Below, one piece after another: positions 1 through 11,725 of a stretch of DNA of 64,000 nt. Position 1 is the first letter of the stretch, and every line of letters starts with the position of its first letter. The position numbers were made by a program, and so were the translations under genes. The stretch covers positions 751,279 to 815,278 of the forward strand of contig JAJHZJ010000220.1 of the NCBI GenBank assembly GCA_023548195.1. The letters are read 5' to 3'. Under the pieces are notes generated by a model. The model worked only from the letters and a program-made list of their open reading frames with translations. It was not told where the DNA came from and made no database searches. The DNA comes from Bettongia penicillata ogilbyi (taxonomy: Eukaryota; Chordata; Mammalia; Diprotodontia; Potoroidae).

Positions 1-915
1 ATTCAAGATCTTAAAGACAGCTATCATACCTTCTTCATCCTTTAAGTTTTCTCTCCAGTCTAAAGATTCTAATTTTTCCAGCAGATGAGCCTATGCCATG
101 GTTTTGAGTTCTTTCACAGTACTGGATATCCTCTTTTATAAGTATTCCAGAATGATGATGTGTTTCTTCAAGATTTTAAGCTTCTTGATTTCATTTGTGT
201 TCTTATACTTTCTATCAATAAAATTGAAATCTTCTTTTTTGATAGGTGGTTTTCATTTGGTGTCATAGTCATTCACACAAAAATGTTTATCTTATTAGCC
301 TTCTACCCTGTGTATGAATAGTAGCTTGCAGGGTTTCTCTTGGAAAAGTTATCCATGTCTATCATTGTACCTTTAATCTTGTTGGTATGGATAACCAGAG
401 CTTGATCTACACTAGTTTTACATTTACAATTCTACTTCTATGACATGATGATGTAAAAGGAAATAATATCCATATTAGAAACTTAATGGTGAAAGTTAAC
501 CTTTAAAGTATAATTATTAAGTAGTATGTTTAATATTATGTGATTATCATTTTAAAAGCAAAAAGTAAGTGATTGCACCAACACCAATATTGAAAATCAA
601 AATATGCATTTCAAAAGTACTAGAAGTTTCTCAACAAATGCATATGTAAAGCAAGGAGTTCCTCTTTTCTTGCTCTTATTGAACTTAATTCCAGTAGAAT
701 CATGCATACAAGTTCCAGCAGTAGCAATGAAAAGGAAATAAATTGATAACATAGCATTACCAGATGAGAGTACAGACAAAATTACCCATTTGTATAAATA
801 CCATGTAGGTATACTTACAAATGTCATAGGAACTACCAATAGAATCAATCTAAATGATTTGGTAAACTATCATGATATAAAATAAAGCAATAAAGTCATC
901 AATATTTCTAAATCT
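1..915. other. AT-rich DNA, no gene recognised
   Basis: No splice-flanked exon, RNA gene or familiar repeat could be recognised here. The reading frames are short and have no family resemblance. Part of it may be old repeat sequence that has decayed beyond recognition. Confidence 0.4.
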
Positions 916-919
916 TCCA

Positions 920-1800
920 CAAGAAGAAAAACCAGGGGGAAATGAGAGAAAGAAATATCCTATTCAAAATAATGATAAAAATCACAAAATATCTGGAATT
1001 AAACTTACCAACATACAGTATGAACTTAGACTAATACTATTCAAATATGTTTTTAACAGAAAAAGGAAAACTGAGATGGAATTATGATTATACCTCATAG
1101 AGTAAGGCAAAATAATAAAAATGATGGCTGGGTGCTAGACTTGTGGTTTCCTTGGTAAGGAGAATTTATCGATGAGGAAATACCCCCTACTAAATGATTT
1201 TGGCACCTTCTCTGCAACTTATATTTCTACAGGGATGCCTAGAACACTAAGAGGTTGAAAGATTAAACACTAGGATCACACTAGCATATCTATCTGTCTG
1301 TCTATATATCGATCTATCTATTCATATAGCTATGTATCAAAGCCAACGGTTGAAACTAGGTCTTCTTAATCCTAAGCCTGGCTCTTCAATCCCCACACTA
1401 CACTAATTCTCAAAAAAAAAAAAAAAAAAAAAGAATAACACTACTTATAATAATTTACATATTTAGAACCACAGTTGCTATAGTACCAAGAAATGACTTT
1501 ATATGAATATAGATAAAACAGACATAAATTTGCAGAAAAAATCTAGGACAATAAGAACTTAATCGAAAAATAGTGTAATGAAAGGACAATGGTATCATCA
1601 GATCTCAACGTATATTGCAAGGACAGTAATAAGCTTATTGCATATTAGTTAATAAAATAAGCAAAAATCTGAAAGAATTTAACTTAACTAGCCAATTTCA
1701 ATAAATTCCAAAATAAAGTATTTGAGAAGGAACTTCTTATATTAGGAAAAAATACAACCAGAAAACAGTTTGGGAGAAAATGCCTTTAAATAAAATTTTT
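920..1800 (+). mobile_element. Old L1 ORF2 fragment, split by a SINE
   Basis: Two stretches (about 920-1120 and 1440-1800) read like the C-terminal third of L1 ORF2 in sense orientation. The first resembles the conserved K-Y-L-G-I segment, and the second resembles the stretch leading to the C-W-E-N-W-like motif. Stops and frameshifts are frequent, so it is a dead copy. A poly(A)-tailed SINE at 1121-1432 separates the two parts. The assignment rests on remembered L1 patterns, not on an alignment. Confidence 0.6.
1121..1432 (+). mobile_element. Marsupial SINE with 21-nt A tail
   Basis: The body contains a degenerate track like those in marsupial MIR/MAR-type SINEs and ends in an uninterrupted run of 21 A (1412-1432). 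It lies inside the old L1 fragment, which resumes directly downstream, so it inserted after the L1. An internal CTAT-type microsatellite sits near 1285-1330. Confidence 0.5.
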
Positions 1801-1802
1801 CT

Positions 1803-2885
1803 TATTGTTCAGTGGTTCAGCATGTATTACTTTTCCTTACCCCATGGGCCCTAGCATCCTCCAGTATCTTGTGAAGTTTGTCCAGGTTCATGTTGATTGT
1901 TTCCATGATATGATATTTCCTTCTCATTCTTTGTCATGCTCTTTTAATTTTGTCTTCAAACTTTCTCATCATCAGCACCTTTTCCAATGAGTTCCATCTT
2001 CTCATTATATGACCAAAGTATTTTGGCTTCTCCGCTTCCTTTATAGCTTCACTCTCAGAGTCATACATTGCTACTGGAAAAAAACATAGCTATACAGACC
2101 TTTGCTTGCAAGGTAATGTCTCTGATTTTTAGCATCCTGTCCAGATTTTCCACAGCTTTCCTTCTAAAGAGAAAGCACCTTTTAATTTCATGGTTGTAGT
2201 GATCTAGTGCCATGATCTTTGAGCCTAAGAATACAAAATATGATGCTGCTTACAATTCTTCTTCCTCTGTTTACCAGGAAATTAAGGGACCATTTGCTGA
2301 AATCTTGGGATTTGTTTTTATTACAAATTCCTCAGGGGACAAGATGATGTAGTATTCTTATCTCTTTGAGGAGTTCCCATATTTTGTTGTGATTCACACA
2401 GTCAGAAACTTGAATGTAACCAATGAAATAGAAGTAGCTTTTATTTTTGGAACTCCCTTACTTTCTTCATAATCCAGTGAATATTGGTAATTTGATCTCT
2501 AGTTCCTCCACCTCTTCAAAAACCAGCCTACTCTTCTGGTAATTCTCATTTTGTATATTGTTAAAACCTAGTTTGCAGAATCTTAAGCATACACTTGCTT
2601 GTGTGTAAAATGAGCACATTTGCTTGGTTATCTGAACATTCCTTGGCAGTGCCTTTCTTTAGTATTGGGACATAAACTGATTTTTTTCCAATCCATTGGA
2701 CCCTGTTGTGCTTTTCAAATTTGCTGTCATATTGATTGAGCATACCACTTTAACAGCATCATGTTTCAGAGCTTTAAATAGATCAGCTGAGATTCCCTCA
2801 CTTCCACTAGTCTTAATATTAGCAAATTTTTTTTCTTTGAGATAATGAAAAAAATGAGATAATATATCAAAATGTATGATAGGTA
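1803..2885 (-). mobile_element. RTE/BovB-like LINE fragment
   Basis: The minus strand carries a decayed reverse-transcriptase ORF. Its plus-strand text closely follows the antisense pattern known from BovB/RTE elements: a block about fragments not matching and cleavage-site-like C-terminal codons near 1970-2090, the RT core near 2380-2500, and the segment ending near 2820. Internal deletions and many stops make it inactive. RTE-clade LINEs mobilise the tRNA-derived SINEs found in this window, so it is a plausible relative of their driver. The clade call is from remembered sequence similarity. Confidence 0.65.
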
Positions 2886-2953
2886 TCAAAAACAATCCTT
2901 AATGGAAAACTTATCCCTACAGAATTTCACTGGCAAAAGAGATGATTGAATGG

Positions 2954-2954
<1 letters not shown>

Positions 2955-2988
<34 letters not shown>
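2955..2988. repeat. (CA)n microsatellite
   Basis: Roughly 30 bp of alternating A and C with one T interruption near its right end. Confidence 0.9.
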
Positions 2989-2989
<1 letters not shown>

Positions 2990-4194
2990 ATGCAAAACAA
3001 AATTCTAACAAACTGCCCAATTTAAAAAGAAAACAAGCACTTAAATACAAATTGTAAAAATCAAAGAACAATTTAACAAAATTGAAAGCAAAAAGAATAA
3101 AACAAAATATTGACTTAATAAAGCAAGGGATATTTTTTGATAAAGTAAAATACTGACTATCTACTAGCATGCCAGTGCTTTGCAAAAGTTATATCTGAAA
3201 TCAAAAGGAACTATGAATTCTGACCCTAATGCTTCTAAGATATTACTATAAATGACTCACCTGAATTCCATGAGCTTCAGTTTTATTATTTATGGAACCT
3301 ATATACAATGTGTGTATTACCAAACTTGCTTAGGCATTTAGATATTATATAAATTCAGGTTCACAACATGTTATGGGGCAATGATGTTATGAGGCAATCA
3401 ATACTCACAAGAAAAATCATTGGCTATGTAACCACAGATATGCTGTAATATCAATGACCATTTTTATTGTAAGCAAAACCTTCCTTGACCTTTAAGAATA
3501 AATAGTCCCAAATACTGGGAGGAAAGAAAGAGAAGAGCGGAAGCATTGAGATGCTAATAGATATGATATTTAATTTCATGGTATATATGTTATATAAATG
3601 GACCATTTTATGTGTATGTGTGTAGATGTTCATTCTCCTCAATGAATTTGAAGGGCCATGTGGTTACTACGTTTTTCAGTAGCAAATAAATGGTAAACTT
3701 TTGTAGTATAATAAATTGGCATTATAATATTCTGCTTATAACCTCTAATACCTTTATGGATTTTAGGTGAAAATTTTATTCCTATGCAAATTAATAGATT
3801 TCTCATTTACTCTCTTTTTAAAATGTCAGAATGGTAGACCAAAGGATTAAAGTGCCTCTTTCTCTGTCTCTCTCTCTCTCTTTCCCCTTCTCCCTCTATC
3901 CAAATTAAAAGACTTCCTTGACCCTTATTTCCCAGATACGAGCCTAATTCTTTCCTTCCCTTGCCTATAAGATCACAAGAAAAATGTCAACTTCTTAAAA
4001 TCTGCCTCTCCACAGAAACTGTTATTTAGAAGATGACTATTGATCTCCTGATTATAAAATCAGAACCCTCCACTTGATATTCAAGTAGTAAACGAGATCT
4101 ACAGTAACCACTTAGAAAAATCTGGTTGGACTCATTTGAAATGAGTGGCACGTCAAATGTTCTCTGCTTTGTAAATACATCATATACTCACACC

Positions 4195-4530
4195 TCTTTG
4201 ACTTTGTTCAGGCTACTTCTTTTAACTTGAATGAATCCCCTTCCCCTGTCTCTCCAACTAGGCTGATATCCTATCCATCTTTTAAAATGTTGCCTCCACT
4301 AGGAAGGGATGATCCTAGTTGATAATAATCTTACTTGTTCACACATCACTGTTTCAAATAAATTATCACTTATTTTCTAATATTGCTTATTTAAATAATG
4401 GGTTTCTATCCAGGCAAAAATAATCTCTTTGATTGGAGAGAAAGTACTTTCAATAAAGTTTGTATCAAAACTAGGACCTAGCACCATGTTTTGCACCTAA
4501 TCCATTTTGTGTTGTGTTATATTAAATTTT
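4195..4530 (+). mobile_element. L2-like LINE 3' fragment
   Basis: The order of motifs fits an old L2-type 3' end: a tract about a product list ending in a TTGCCTCC-like block near 4290, then a GGACCTAGCACCATG-like block near 4472-4486. It is highly diverged and the assignment is tentative. Confidence 0.35.
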
Positions 4531-5572
4531 ATTATTCCATGTCACTCAAAGAAAAATAGAATATTAGATTAGGAAGGAATATTGCAGACTATGGTGAGCA
4601 GTCCCTAAAGTCATATTGAGCTCAAAGTAATTTTATTGTGAGAACACTTTGGGATTTAAAATATGTTGACAGAACCTATGAAGAAACTCAGTTTTAGGGA
4701 TATGAAACAGAGACAATTAGAAATTGGGAAATTTTTTAAAGAAAGTACAACTTTCTGAAAATAAAATATTACATACTATTTTAATGCATGCAATTATTGC
4801 TTAGTATTAAGGGGAAATATTACTAGGACTTTTGTTACAAGGTCATTAGTTATACTCAATAGAACATGAGGATTTTGTGGAATGGACAGTTTGGTAGATG
4901 CTAATCCAGAGAACTCGAAGACAACAGTTATCATTTTAAGGTAAATAAACACCTTATTTTTAAAATAAGGCAAATAGTTGATATGTGTCTGTAAAGGGAA
5001 TTTGTATATAGTCACTTTTCCACAAAGATAAAATCATAGGTTGAAAATGGAGGGAGGAATTTGTCAAAATAAAACTTTGCAAACCTCTAATAATTGTTAG
5101 CAAATGCTTGAAGGATAATTGCCATTCACTTCCCTTTCCTCTAACATACACGCATACATATAAATATAGATACATTTCTATAACACCGAACATTGTTATT
5201 TTCTTCCTTTACCACCCTTCAAAGAGAAAATTCATTGTCCAACTTCATATGGTCTCAATATTCCAAATAGTTGCAGCAGCTTCTATTAGCATGAACCATA
5301 AATGGCAGTGGGTTGCTTTGGCATTGAGTTTTCCAGGACATATTATTTCATTACCCTTGGGTATTCTATGGTTCTGATGCAAAGCTCTTGTAATCCTAAC
5401 TTCTTTTCCTAATCATCTAATCTTTAATTAGATTCTTATCCTAACAATTTAGCTACATCTTTTATCTAGAACAACCTTTTGATTGTTTTAACAAAGTCCA
5501 GGGAGAATTATATTTCCTGTAGTTTTTCCTTTCAAAATCTTTTCTTCTCACTAGGCAGAAGAAAAAGGAAAC

Positions 5573-5575
<3 letters not shown>

Positions 5576-5613
<38 letters not shown>

Positions 5614-5700
5614 GACAGAGAGACAGAGAGACACAGAGACAGAGAGAGACAGAGACACAGAGAGAGACACAGAGACACAGAGATAGACACAGACACAGAG
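5576..5700. repeat. (GA)n / (GACA)n microsatellite
   Basis: About 125 bp of uninterrupted purine-rich GA and ACAGAG units. It produces long serine/leucine-rich open frames on the opposite strand that have no biological support. Confidence 0.9.
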
Positions 5701-5993
5701 AAATACGAAGGTGACAAAACAGTAAAAAGAAAAGATAAAGAAAGAAAAAAATAAAAGCAGAAGAAAGTGGAATGGGACAGAAAAAGGGAAATGGGACAAA
5801 AATAAGAAAACAGAAAAATAAAGGATAGGAAAAACAAAGAAACACAGAAGAAAGCAAGAAAAAGAAAAAAGGGAGGCAGAGAAGAAGTAAGAGAAAGGAG
5901 ACTTAAATCTTTGACTTTTTTGTCTATTAAGTTGCCATTTGAAATATAGAGTGAATGAGAATTTATGTTTTTCTGAAAGATCAGCCAAAATTT

Positions 5994-6080
5994 ACACACA
6001 TACACACACATTCATATACATACACATGTATGTATGTATGTATATGTGTGATGCATGTAAGTATATGTGTGTATTAACGT
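5994..6080. repeat. (CA)n-(TGTA)n compound microsatellite
   Basis: CA units are followed by TGTA and TATG units, giving an alternating purine-pyrimidine tract. Confidence 0.85.
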
Positions 6081-6196
6081 ATGTGTATGCAGAGAGAGAG
6101 GAAAAGTAGAAAAGAGAAGAAGAATTTCTTGGTCCTAAATTCTTAGTTATTGAGTATATCCTGGCTATGTGATTATACAGTTAAGATAAGACATCC

Positions 6197-6440
6197 CTTA
6201 AATTAGATGGCTTGACAGCTCACTAGATAGACTAGTGGTCTTGCAGTCAGGAAGACGTGGGTTCAAATCTGACCTCAGACACTCTGTAATTGTGTGAACC
6301 TGTGCAATTGACTTATTCTTTGTTTGCCTTAATCCACTGGAGAAGGAAATGGATAAACTACTCAAGTACTTTTGCGAAGAAATCCCTATGTACATTACGG
6401 CCCATGAGGTTATGAAAAGTCAGACAAATAACAACATTCC
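6197..6440 (+). mobile_element. tRNA-derived marsupial SINE with RTE-type tail
   Basis: The head contains a B-box-like GGTTCAAATCTGACCTCAGA (6260-6279), as in tRNA-derived SINEs. The tail has the CCACTGGAGAAGGAAATGG block (6335-6353), which is typical of SINEs mobilised by RTE/BovB-type LINEs. A and B boxes and tail occur in the expected order. Confidence 0.75.
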
Positions 6441-6994
6441 TTACTCTGCTTCAACTTTTCAAGCTGAAATTATAGTCCTTGGAGTAAAACTATGTGTTCA
6501 AAAGCCAATATTATTGGCATATCTTTCTTTGCTGAGTTCCATACTCGAAATACTCTTCCTAACCTTTTGTTTGTTTTAATCAAAGCACAACACTTTTACA
6601 AGTCAAGAAAGAATAACAAATCACATTTTGTAGGGAATTCATTTTCTCTACTGTATTAACCAAAGAAGCCCTGAGGAAACTCAAATCTTCTTAGTCAATC
6701 TTCTAAAGAAAGTCCTATAATAAAGGATGAAAGACCTTTTATTCTGAGGATTGGGATTTGTAATATCAACTTGTCACCAATTCCCCAGGTATTCCATCAT
6801 AGTTTGAGTCAGTACCAATCTAGAATTTTGCCCTGTACCCCAAGTCCAAAATCTCTTTTTGTTTCCCTTCAATTCCTGGTCGTACTTGACCTAGTTAAGA
6901 ACTCTATAAAAACCAACTGACCTTAAATTATTTGGGGATTTTAATTCTATCCAAGAGCACAGCCATCTCTTTCCATGCCTTCTGATACACTGAG

Positions 6995-7160
6995 TATCAC
7001 CGCAATCTCTTAGAAATTTCAGTTTCCTTTAAGATTCAACACAGGCATCAACTTCTACATTAAACCTTTCCTGTTGTAAAGCCGTTATTACATTAAATCC
7101 ACCCATTGTAACTAGTTTCTTCCCCATCCCCTCTAATCTCTCCTCAAAATGTCATCTTTC
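6995..7160 (+). mobile_element. L2-like LINE 3' fragment
   Basis: It follows the L2-type 3' pattern (AAGATTCAACACAGGCATCA near 7031-7050, then AAACCTTTCCTG near 7062-7073). The match is weak and from memory. Confidence 0.35.
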
Positions 7161-7400
7161 CATTTAGAAAGTTAGGTGACACTGAGTAGAGTTACAAAGC
7201 AGGAAAACCTAGATTTTAAATCTGACAGAAAATTACAAGCTATATGATACTGGGGAAAGGAGAACCTCGCATTGCCTCAGATTTTTCATCTGTAAAATTC
7301 AACTGTGATAATAACACCTGTATGAGAGTATGTTAACAAGAATAAATTAGTCCACATATAGGTAAAGTGTTTTGTGAAACCTGGAAGCGCTATTTAAATT
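7160..7400 (+). mobile_element. MIR/CORE-type SINE
   Basis: A diverged copy with a tRNA-like head and a core ending in the typical CTCAGATTTTTCATCTGTAAA block (starting 7277), then the GTAAAGTG...TTTGTGAAACCTGGAA tail. It is old, judging by divergence. Confidence 0.5.
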
Positions 7401-7964
7401 CTATGTATTTTTTTTCTTCAGTAAGACTTCTTTGTTCACCTTTCTCTCTTACTACTCCTGTCTTGTGCTTTCTTTCATTTTGTGATGTTCTGCCTCCAAG
7501 CACACCAATTTTCCCTCTGGAAACATTTGCTACAACACGGCACTGGAACTAATTCTTCGGTAACCTTGGCAATTTTACTTCCCAAGTCTCAGATTAGGGA
7601 GCATCTCCTTTCTTCTCCACAACACCAAGACTCTGACTAAGACCCACCCACCCAACTTCATGCCCCTAAAACTTTTACCCTGGCAATATAATTGACAAAT
7701 AAGGGAGATTGCTGCGTTTCTTTCTATTGTACTCTAAATTTCAAATCTCATTCAGATTACAGTAAAATACATGTATATGTAATCTGTGCATGTTTTTCGA
7801 TCAACACTTGCCCTTCTAGTGTGAATGATTAATTTTGACTTAACTAATTTAAGTGGAGTATTGATGTTTTATAGATTGAATGTACTTAAGTATAACAAAT
7901 TTGTATCTATGAAAATACACACATATATAACATATAACAGAAATATTATACTTTACACTTGTGC

Positions 7965-8060
7965 TACATTTCTGGTCTTGGACAAAGCACTTAATCTGCA
8001 TTAGTTTCTTATTCTGTAAATTGAGGGTAATATCACCTACTATATATATATATGAATTTT
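7965..8060 (+). mobile_element. MIR-type SINE fragment
   Basis: A short stretch with the CTTGGACAAAGCACTTAATC and TTCTGTAAATTGAGGGTAAT pattern found in the 3' half of MIR-like SINEs. Confidence 0.45.
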
Positions 8061-9089
8061 GTGAGTTTTACATGTTGGCTGTGATAGAGATTCAAATGCA
8101 CAAATGCATAAAATATACACTCATTGATACAAACACATAAATATACTAGATATTAATGTGTGAATGAACAATGTATGTGTACATAAACACATACATAATA
8201 CATATACATATATATCTACTCTTATTGAGATTTCTTAAGACAGATAAAGTAGATGCTGAGAACAACCTTAACTAGGGACTAAGGTGGTGGTTCTTTGAAT
8301 AAAGAGAGTCCACAGTTGTAAGAAACATTATATAGAGAAAAATTACTTCTTTCTTAAAGTTTTTTTTTTTTAGTTAGATTGACTAAAAAAATATAATCTT
8401 CTATTTAATTGATACCTATATTTTTATGGGTACAAGGGAGATTGTTTTTTATTCAAAATGATATTTGAAGGACTGCCAGTGATAATATCTAGTTCGTTTT
8501 CCCTATATAGTCATAAAAATAAAGAAGTTGTTTGGTCAAAACAACTTAAATTTTATGAGTGAAATTCTTATTTTTGTTTTCCTTGCTAGACATGTTTGAT
8601 ATTTCCATTAATTGTTCCTCAAGTGAAACGGTATTTCAGAATGTGTCAGGACAAATCTAGATTCATCCATACTAGACATTCCTAGGTCCATTTACTAAAA
8701 GCAAACTAAGTCTATCTGAATTTTAACATATAAGTCGTGCATTTATTGTTTCATCTAGGTCCTAATTAGCAAGAATCATGAATTTTATGAAGTAGTCATA
8801 TAGTTAGAATTACACAATACATACAAACACTCACATATGTATGTGTACATATATACATATATATGTTTGTGTATATAAATGTATTTGAGATATATGTACA
8901 CATATCTATATGTGTGTGTATGTGCTTATGTGACTTGAACTATTGTCAGATCCCAGGTGAACATAAGACACTCCATCTGTCAGGACAGATTCAGTCCTGG
9001 GAGTCACATATAAAAATGTTTATGGATAATACACTATCTGATGTTATCCTTGAGTTCTTATGTTCCTTCCTCTATACCTAATCCACACA

Positions 9090-9212
9090 GTTTTGTTTTC
9101 TATATATGCATATATGTGTGTGTCTATGTATGCATGTATATATGTATGTATGTATCTATCTATCTATCTATCTGTGTATCTATCTATATCTATCATGTAT
9201 CTATCTAATATA
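9090..9212. repeat. (GTAT)n-(CTAT)n compound microsatellite
   Basis: Mixed ATGT, GTAT and CTAT tetranucleotide units over about 120 bp. Confidence 0.85.
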
Positions 9213-9639
9213 TGGAAAATCATGGCAAAATTTCATTGTTTAGAGAAGTTAATCTGTATCGCATGCTAGTTCCAGGATATCATGTTTGTTTGCTTTCTAG
9301 ATTATGGACAATTTTCTTGCACTTTCCCAGTCACCAGTGGAGTGATGCAGAGATATGTACTTGCTCCCATGCTTTAAAAAAAAATAAAACATCTCCAAGG
9401 TTTTACTTTACACACATCAAATAGTAAAAGATGAGAAGTAATGGAAACAGTGGATGCGGGAGCTCCCATGCATTTTTACTGGGGTTGTTTTCAGCAATGT
9501 TGTCAGATACCTTCAACGAGGATGAAAATGTCAGCAATGTCAGCTACCACACTTATGATAAATTATTTTACTTGAAAAAGCTACAAGCAAATACTAATAC
9601 AGAGTGAGAGTTCATGTGTGACTTTCTGTTCACAAGATT

Positions 9640-9860
9640 ATTATGCATTCAATGCAACCTCTCAGACTAAGATGCAACAGAGTATGGACTGATTCTCTAC
9701 TGCTTATGCAAATTTTTGCCTGACAATCAACACTAAGAAAACAGAGATTTTCCTGTCAACCCCACACCATCCGTAGATAGAACCATTGGTTACAACAAAT
9801 GGAGAGATTTTGATTGCTGTGGATAAATACTTTCCAGGGATGTACATACAGATAATGAGC

Positions 9861-9908
<48 letters not shown>

Positions 9909-10585
9909 CAGAAGTACTTTAGTGTATGGGAGACTGTGAAGGAAAGTGTGTGAGAGAAGAGGTTATTAGGCTGCCTATCAAACTGAAGGTCTACAGAGCC
10001 ACTGTGCTGACCTCAGTGTTGTATTTCTGTGAAACCCAGATGGTATACCAGTGCCATGCCAGGAAACTGAATTGCTACCATTTGAATTGTCTTAGAAGAT
10101 TTTGAAGATTACTTGGCAAGATAAAGTACCTACCAGACATTGTGGTCCTTTCTCAAACTAAACTGACAGTACAACTCTGATGGACTAGCCATGTTATTCA
10201 AATATTAAGAATACATTTGCCTAAAAGACTTACAAAATTCACACAGGGCAAGCACTCACATAGAGATCAGAAAAAGCAATACAAGAACACTATGAAAGTC
10301 TCTCTGGAGAAATATGGAATTTATACACACTGACACAGGACTGCCCATAATGAGGCCCCCACATTAAGGAACAGAGGTGCAGAAGCTCATATAAAACATA
10401 AGATGCACAAATTTAGAGACATCTTCATTTCAAATGTTCATATGTACTATTTTTGCCTGACCCATGATAGTGCGTTCTGAATTAATATTTGTCTGATCAG
10501 CCACAGTTGGATGCACTTTACCTTGACCTCAGACTAATGAAGTTAGGTTGATTATCCTCAAAAATGAAGGACAACCAACCAATTA
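9640..10585 (+). mobile_element. RTE-clade LINE, 3' part of ORF and 3' end
   Basis: The sense strand encodes a decayed RTE C-terminal domain. A run starting at 9987 reads KLKVYRATVLTSVLYFCET, followed by a block like the conserved H-A-R-K-L-N...H-L-N-C-L-R-R segment. Several stops and frame changes follow, and the 3' end has the AATGAAGGACAACCAAC-type terminus shared with RTE-associated SINEs. A 43-bp CA repeat has expanded inside the ORF at 9863-9905. The clade call is strong; the exact family is not resolved. Confidence 0.75.
9863..9905. repeat. (CA)n microsatellite inside an RTE ORF
   Basis: About 21 perfect CA dinucleotides, lying within the decayed RTE coding sequence. Confidence 0.95.
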
Positions 10586-10642
10586 AGCAACCCTCTGATA
10601 GAGATAAAGATATAGAAAATAGATCTGATGCCAGAGATGAGA

Positions 10643-10650
<8 letters not shown>

Positions 10651-10673
<23 letters not shown>

Positions 10674-10674
10674 C
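10651..10674. repeat. (GA)n microsatellite
   Basis: About twelve GA units without interruption. Confidence 0.85.
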
Positions 10675-10794
10675 ATGTCAGTGGTCTATCTGATGCCCTA
10701 CCACATATGAAGTAAAGTTTATTATCCTTTTCTTAAAGTTAAATGGTAATGGCAATCAGATATCATTTTGTTTTCCCCAGCCTTGTGTCATAGG

Positions 10795-10960
10795 AAGTAG
10801 TATGGAGTAGTGATTAGTGAGGTGGATTTGGAAGCTGGTTCAACAAAGATCTGGTTCCAGCCCCTTCTTGAATATATAGTAGTCAGTCATATGACTTTGG
10901 GAATGTCTTACTCATCTCCAAATTTTCGAGGCAATTCTTAAAGGCCATCAGTTGTATAGA
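10795..10960 (+). mobile_element. MIR-like SINE, diverged
   Basis: It follows the GGAGTAGTGATTAG...CTGGTTC...ATGACTTTGGG order expected for a MIR-like head and core. The boundaries are uncertain. Confidence 0.4.
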
Positions 10961-11384
10961 AGTTGTTAACTTGCTTTGGCATATGAAGTTTTCTCAATGG
11001 CAAGTTCCTTATACTAATTATACTAATTAAAACAGGCTCTATACCTATAGGACATATAATACCTTTCAGTATATTCTATAGTTCACTCAAACAGAAACAC
11101 TCTCTGCCTTCTAGAAATGCACTGGAATGCTCCAATCTGTGCCTTTATTCATGATTTCCATTTATGTGGAATGATGCCGTAGCCAAATACAACAGTCATG
11201 GTAATGTGTTCCCAGATACACACTGTTATTAAGGAACTTTTAACTTCAATTTATCATTTTATTATGCACAGCTTAAATAAACTTATCATGTATTCTTTTG
11301 TTTTCTTTATTCATTAAGGAATATGTTTATAGAATAATTCTGAAGCAAATTATAAATCAAAGTTAGATTTACAAACGTACATGG

Positions 11385-11510
11385 GGGTAATGTAATATAA
11401 TGGATAGAGTTCAGGACTTGGGACCAGGAGGACTTGGGTGGAAATCCTACCTTTCATTCTTATAGCTGTTTGTTGGCTTTGTCTTTATTACCGTTGCCTA
11501 GATCATTTTT
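11385..11510 (+). mobile_element. tRNA-derived marsupial SINE, 5' part
   Basis: The head reads TAATGGATAGAGTTCAGGAC and later GGAGGACTTGGGTGGAAATC, the pattern of marsupial tRNA-derived SINEs. It is cut short and followed by a T-rich tract that abuts another SINE. Confidence 0.6.
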
Positions 11511-11519
11511 TTTTTTTAA

Positions 11520-11725
11520 TCTGTATAAGGAGTTCCAGGAGAGGGAATCCCCTCCATGAACTCAGCTCTGTGAAAATACTCAACTTAAAATATTATAATT
11601 TCAGGAGGAGCTAAAGGTTAACTAATTTGCCCAGAGGCCACCCAGCCAATATGCTAGAGGCTGAACTTGAACCCAGGTTAACTAATTTTGAAATGTCTTC
11701 TATCACACTGCTCCTTGTTGCTTCT
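11520..11725 (+). mobile_element. Marsupial MAR/MIR-type SINE
   Basis: The order AAGGAGTTCCAGGAGAGGGA, TAATTTGCCCAGAGGCCACC, GAGGCTGAACTTGAACCCAG and ATCACACTGCTCC matches the family also seen at 1121-1432. Confidence 0.55.

Larger units (their letters stand above)
2886..5570. other. AT-rich DNA without a recognisable gene
   Basis: This stretch contains a CA repeat at 2955-2988, a CT-rich tract near 3858-3895 and an L2-like segment near 4195-4530. Otherwise I see nothing with coding character. Confidence 0.4.

Noticed and set aside
5462..6011. Three long serine/leucine-rich minus-strand frames
   Set aside because: They are translations of a GA/GACA microsatellite and the purine-rich DNA beside it. 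Repeats of two-base units leave frames open by chance.
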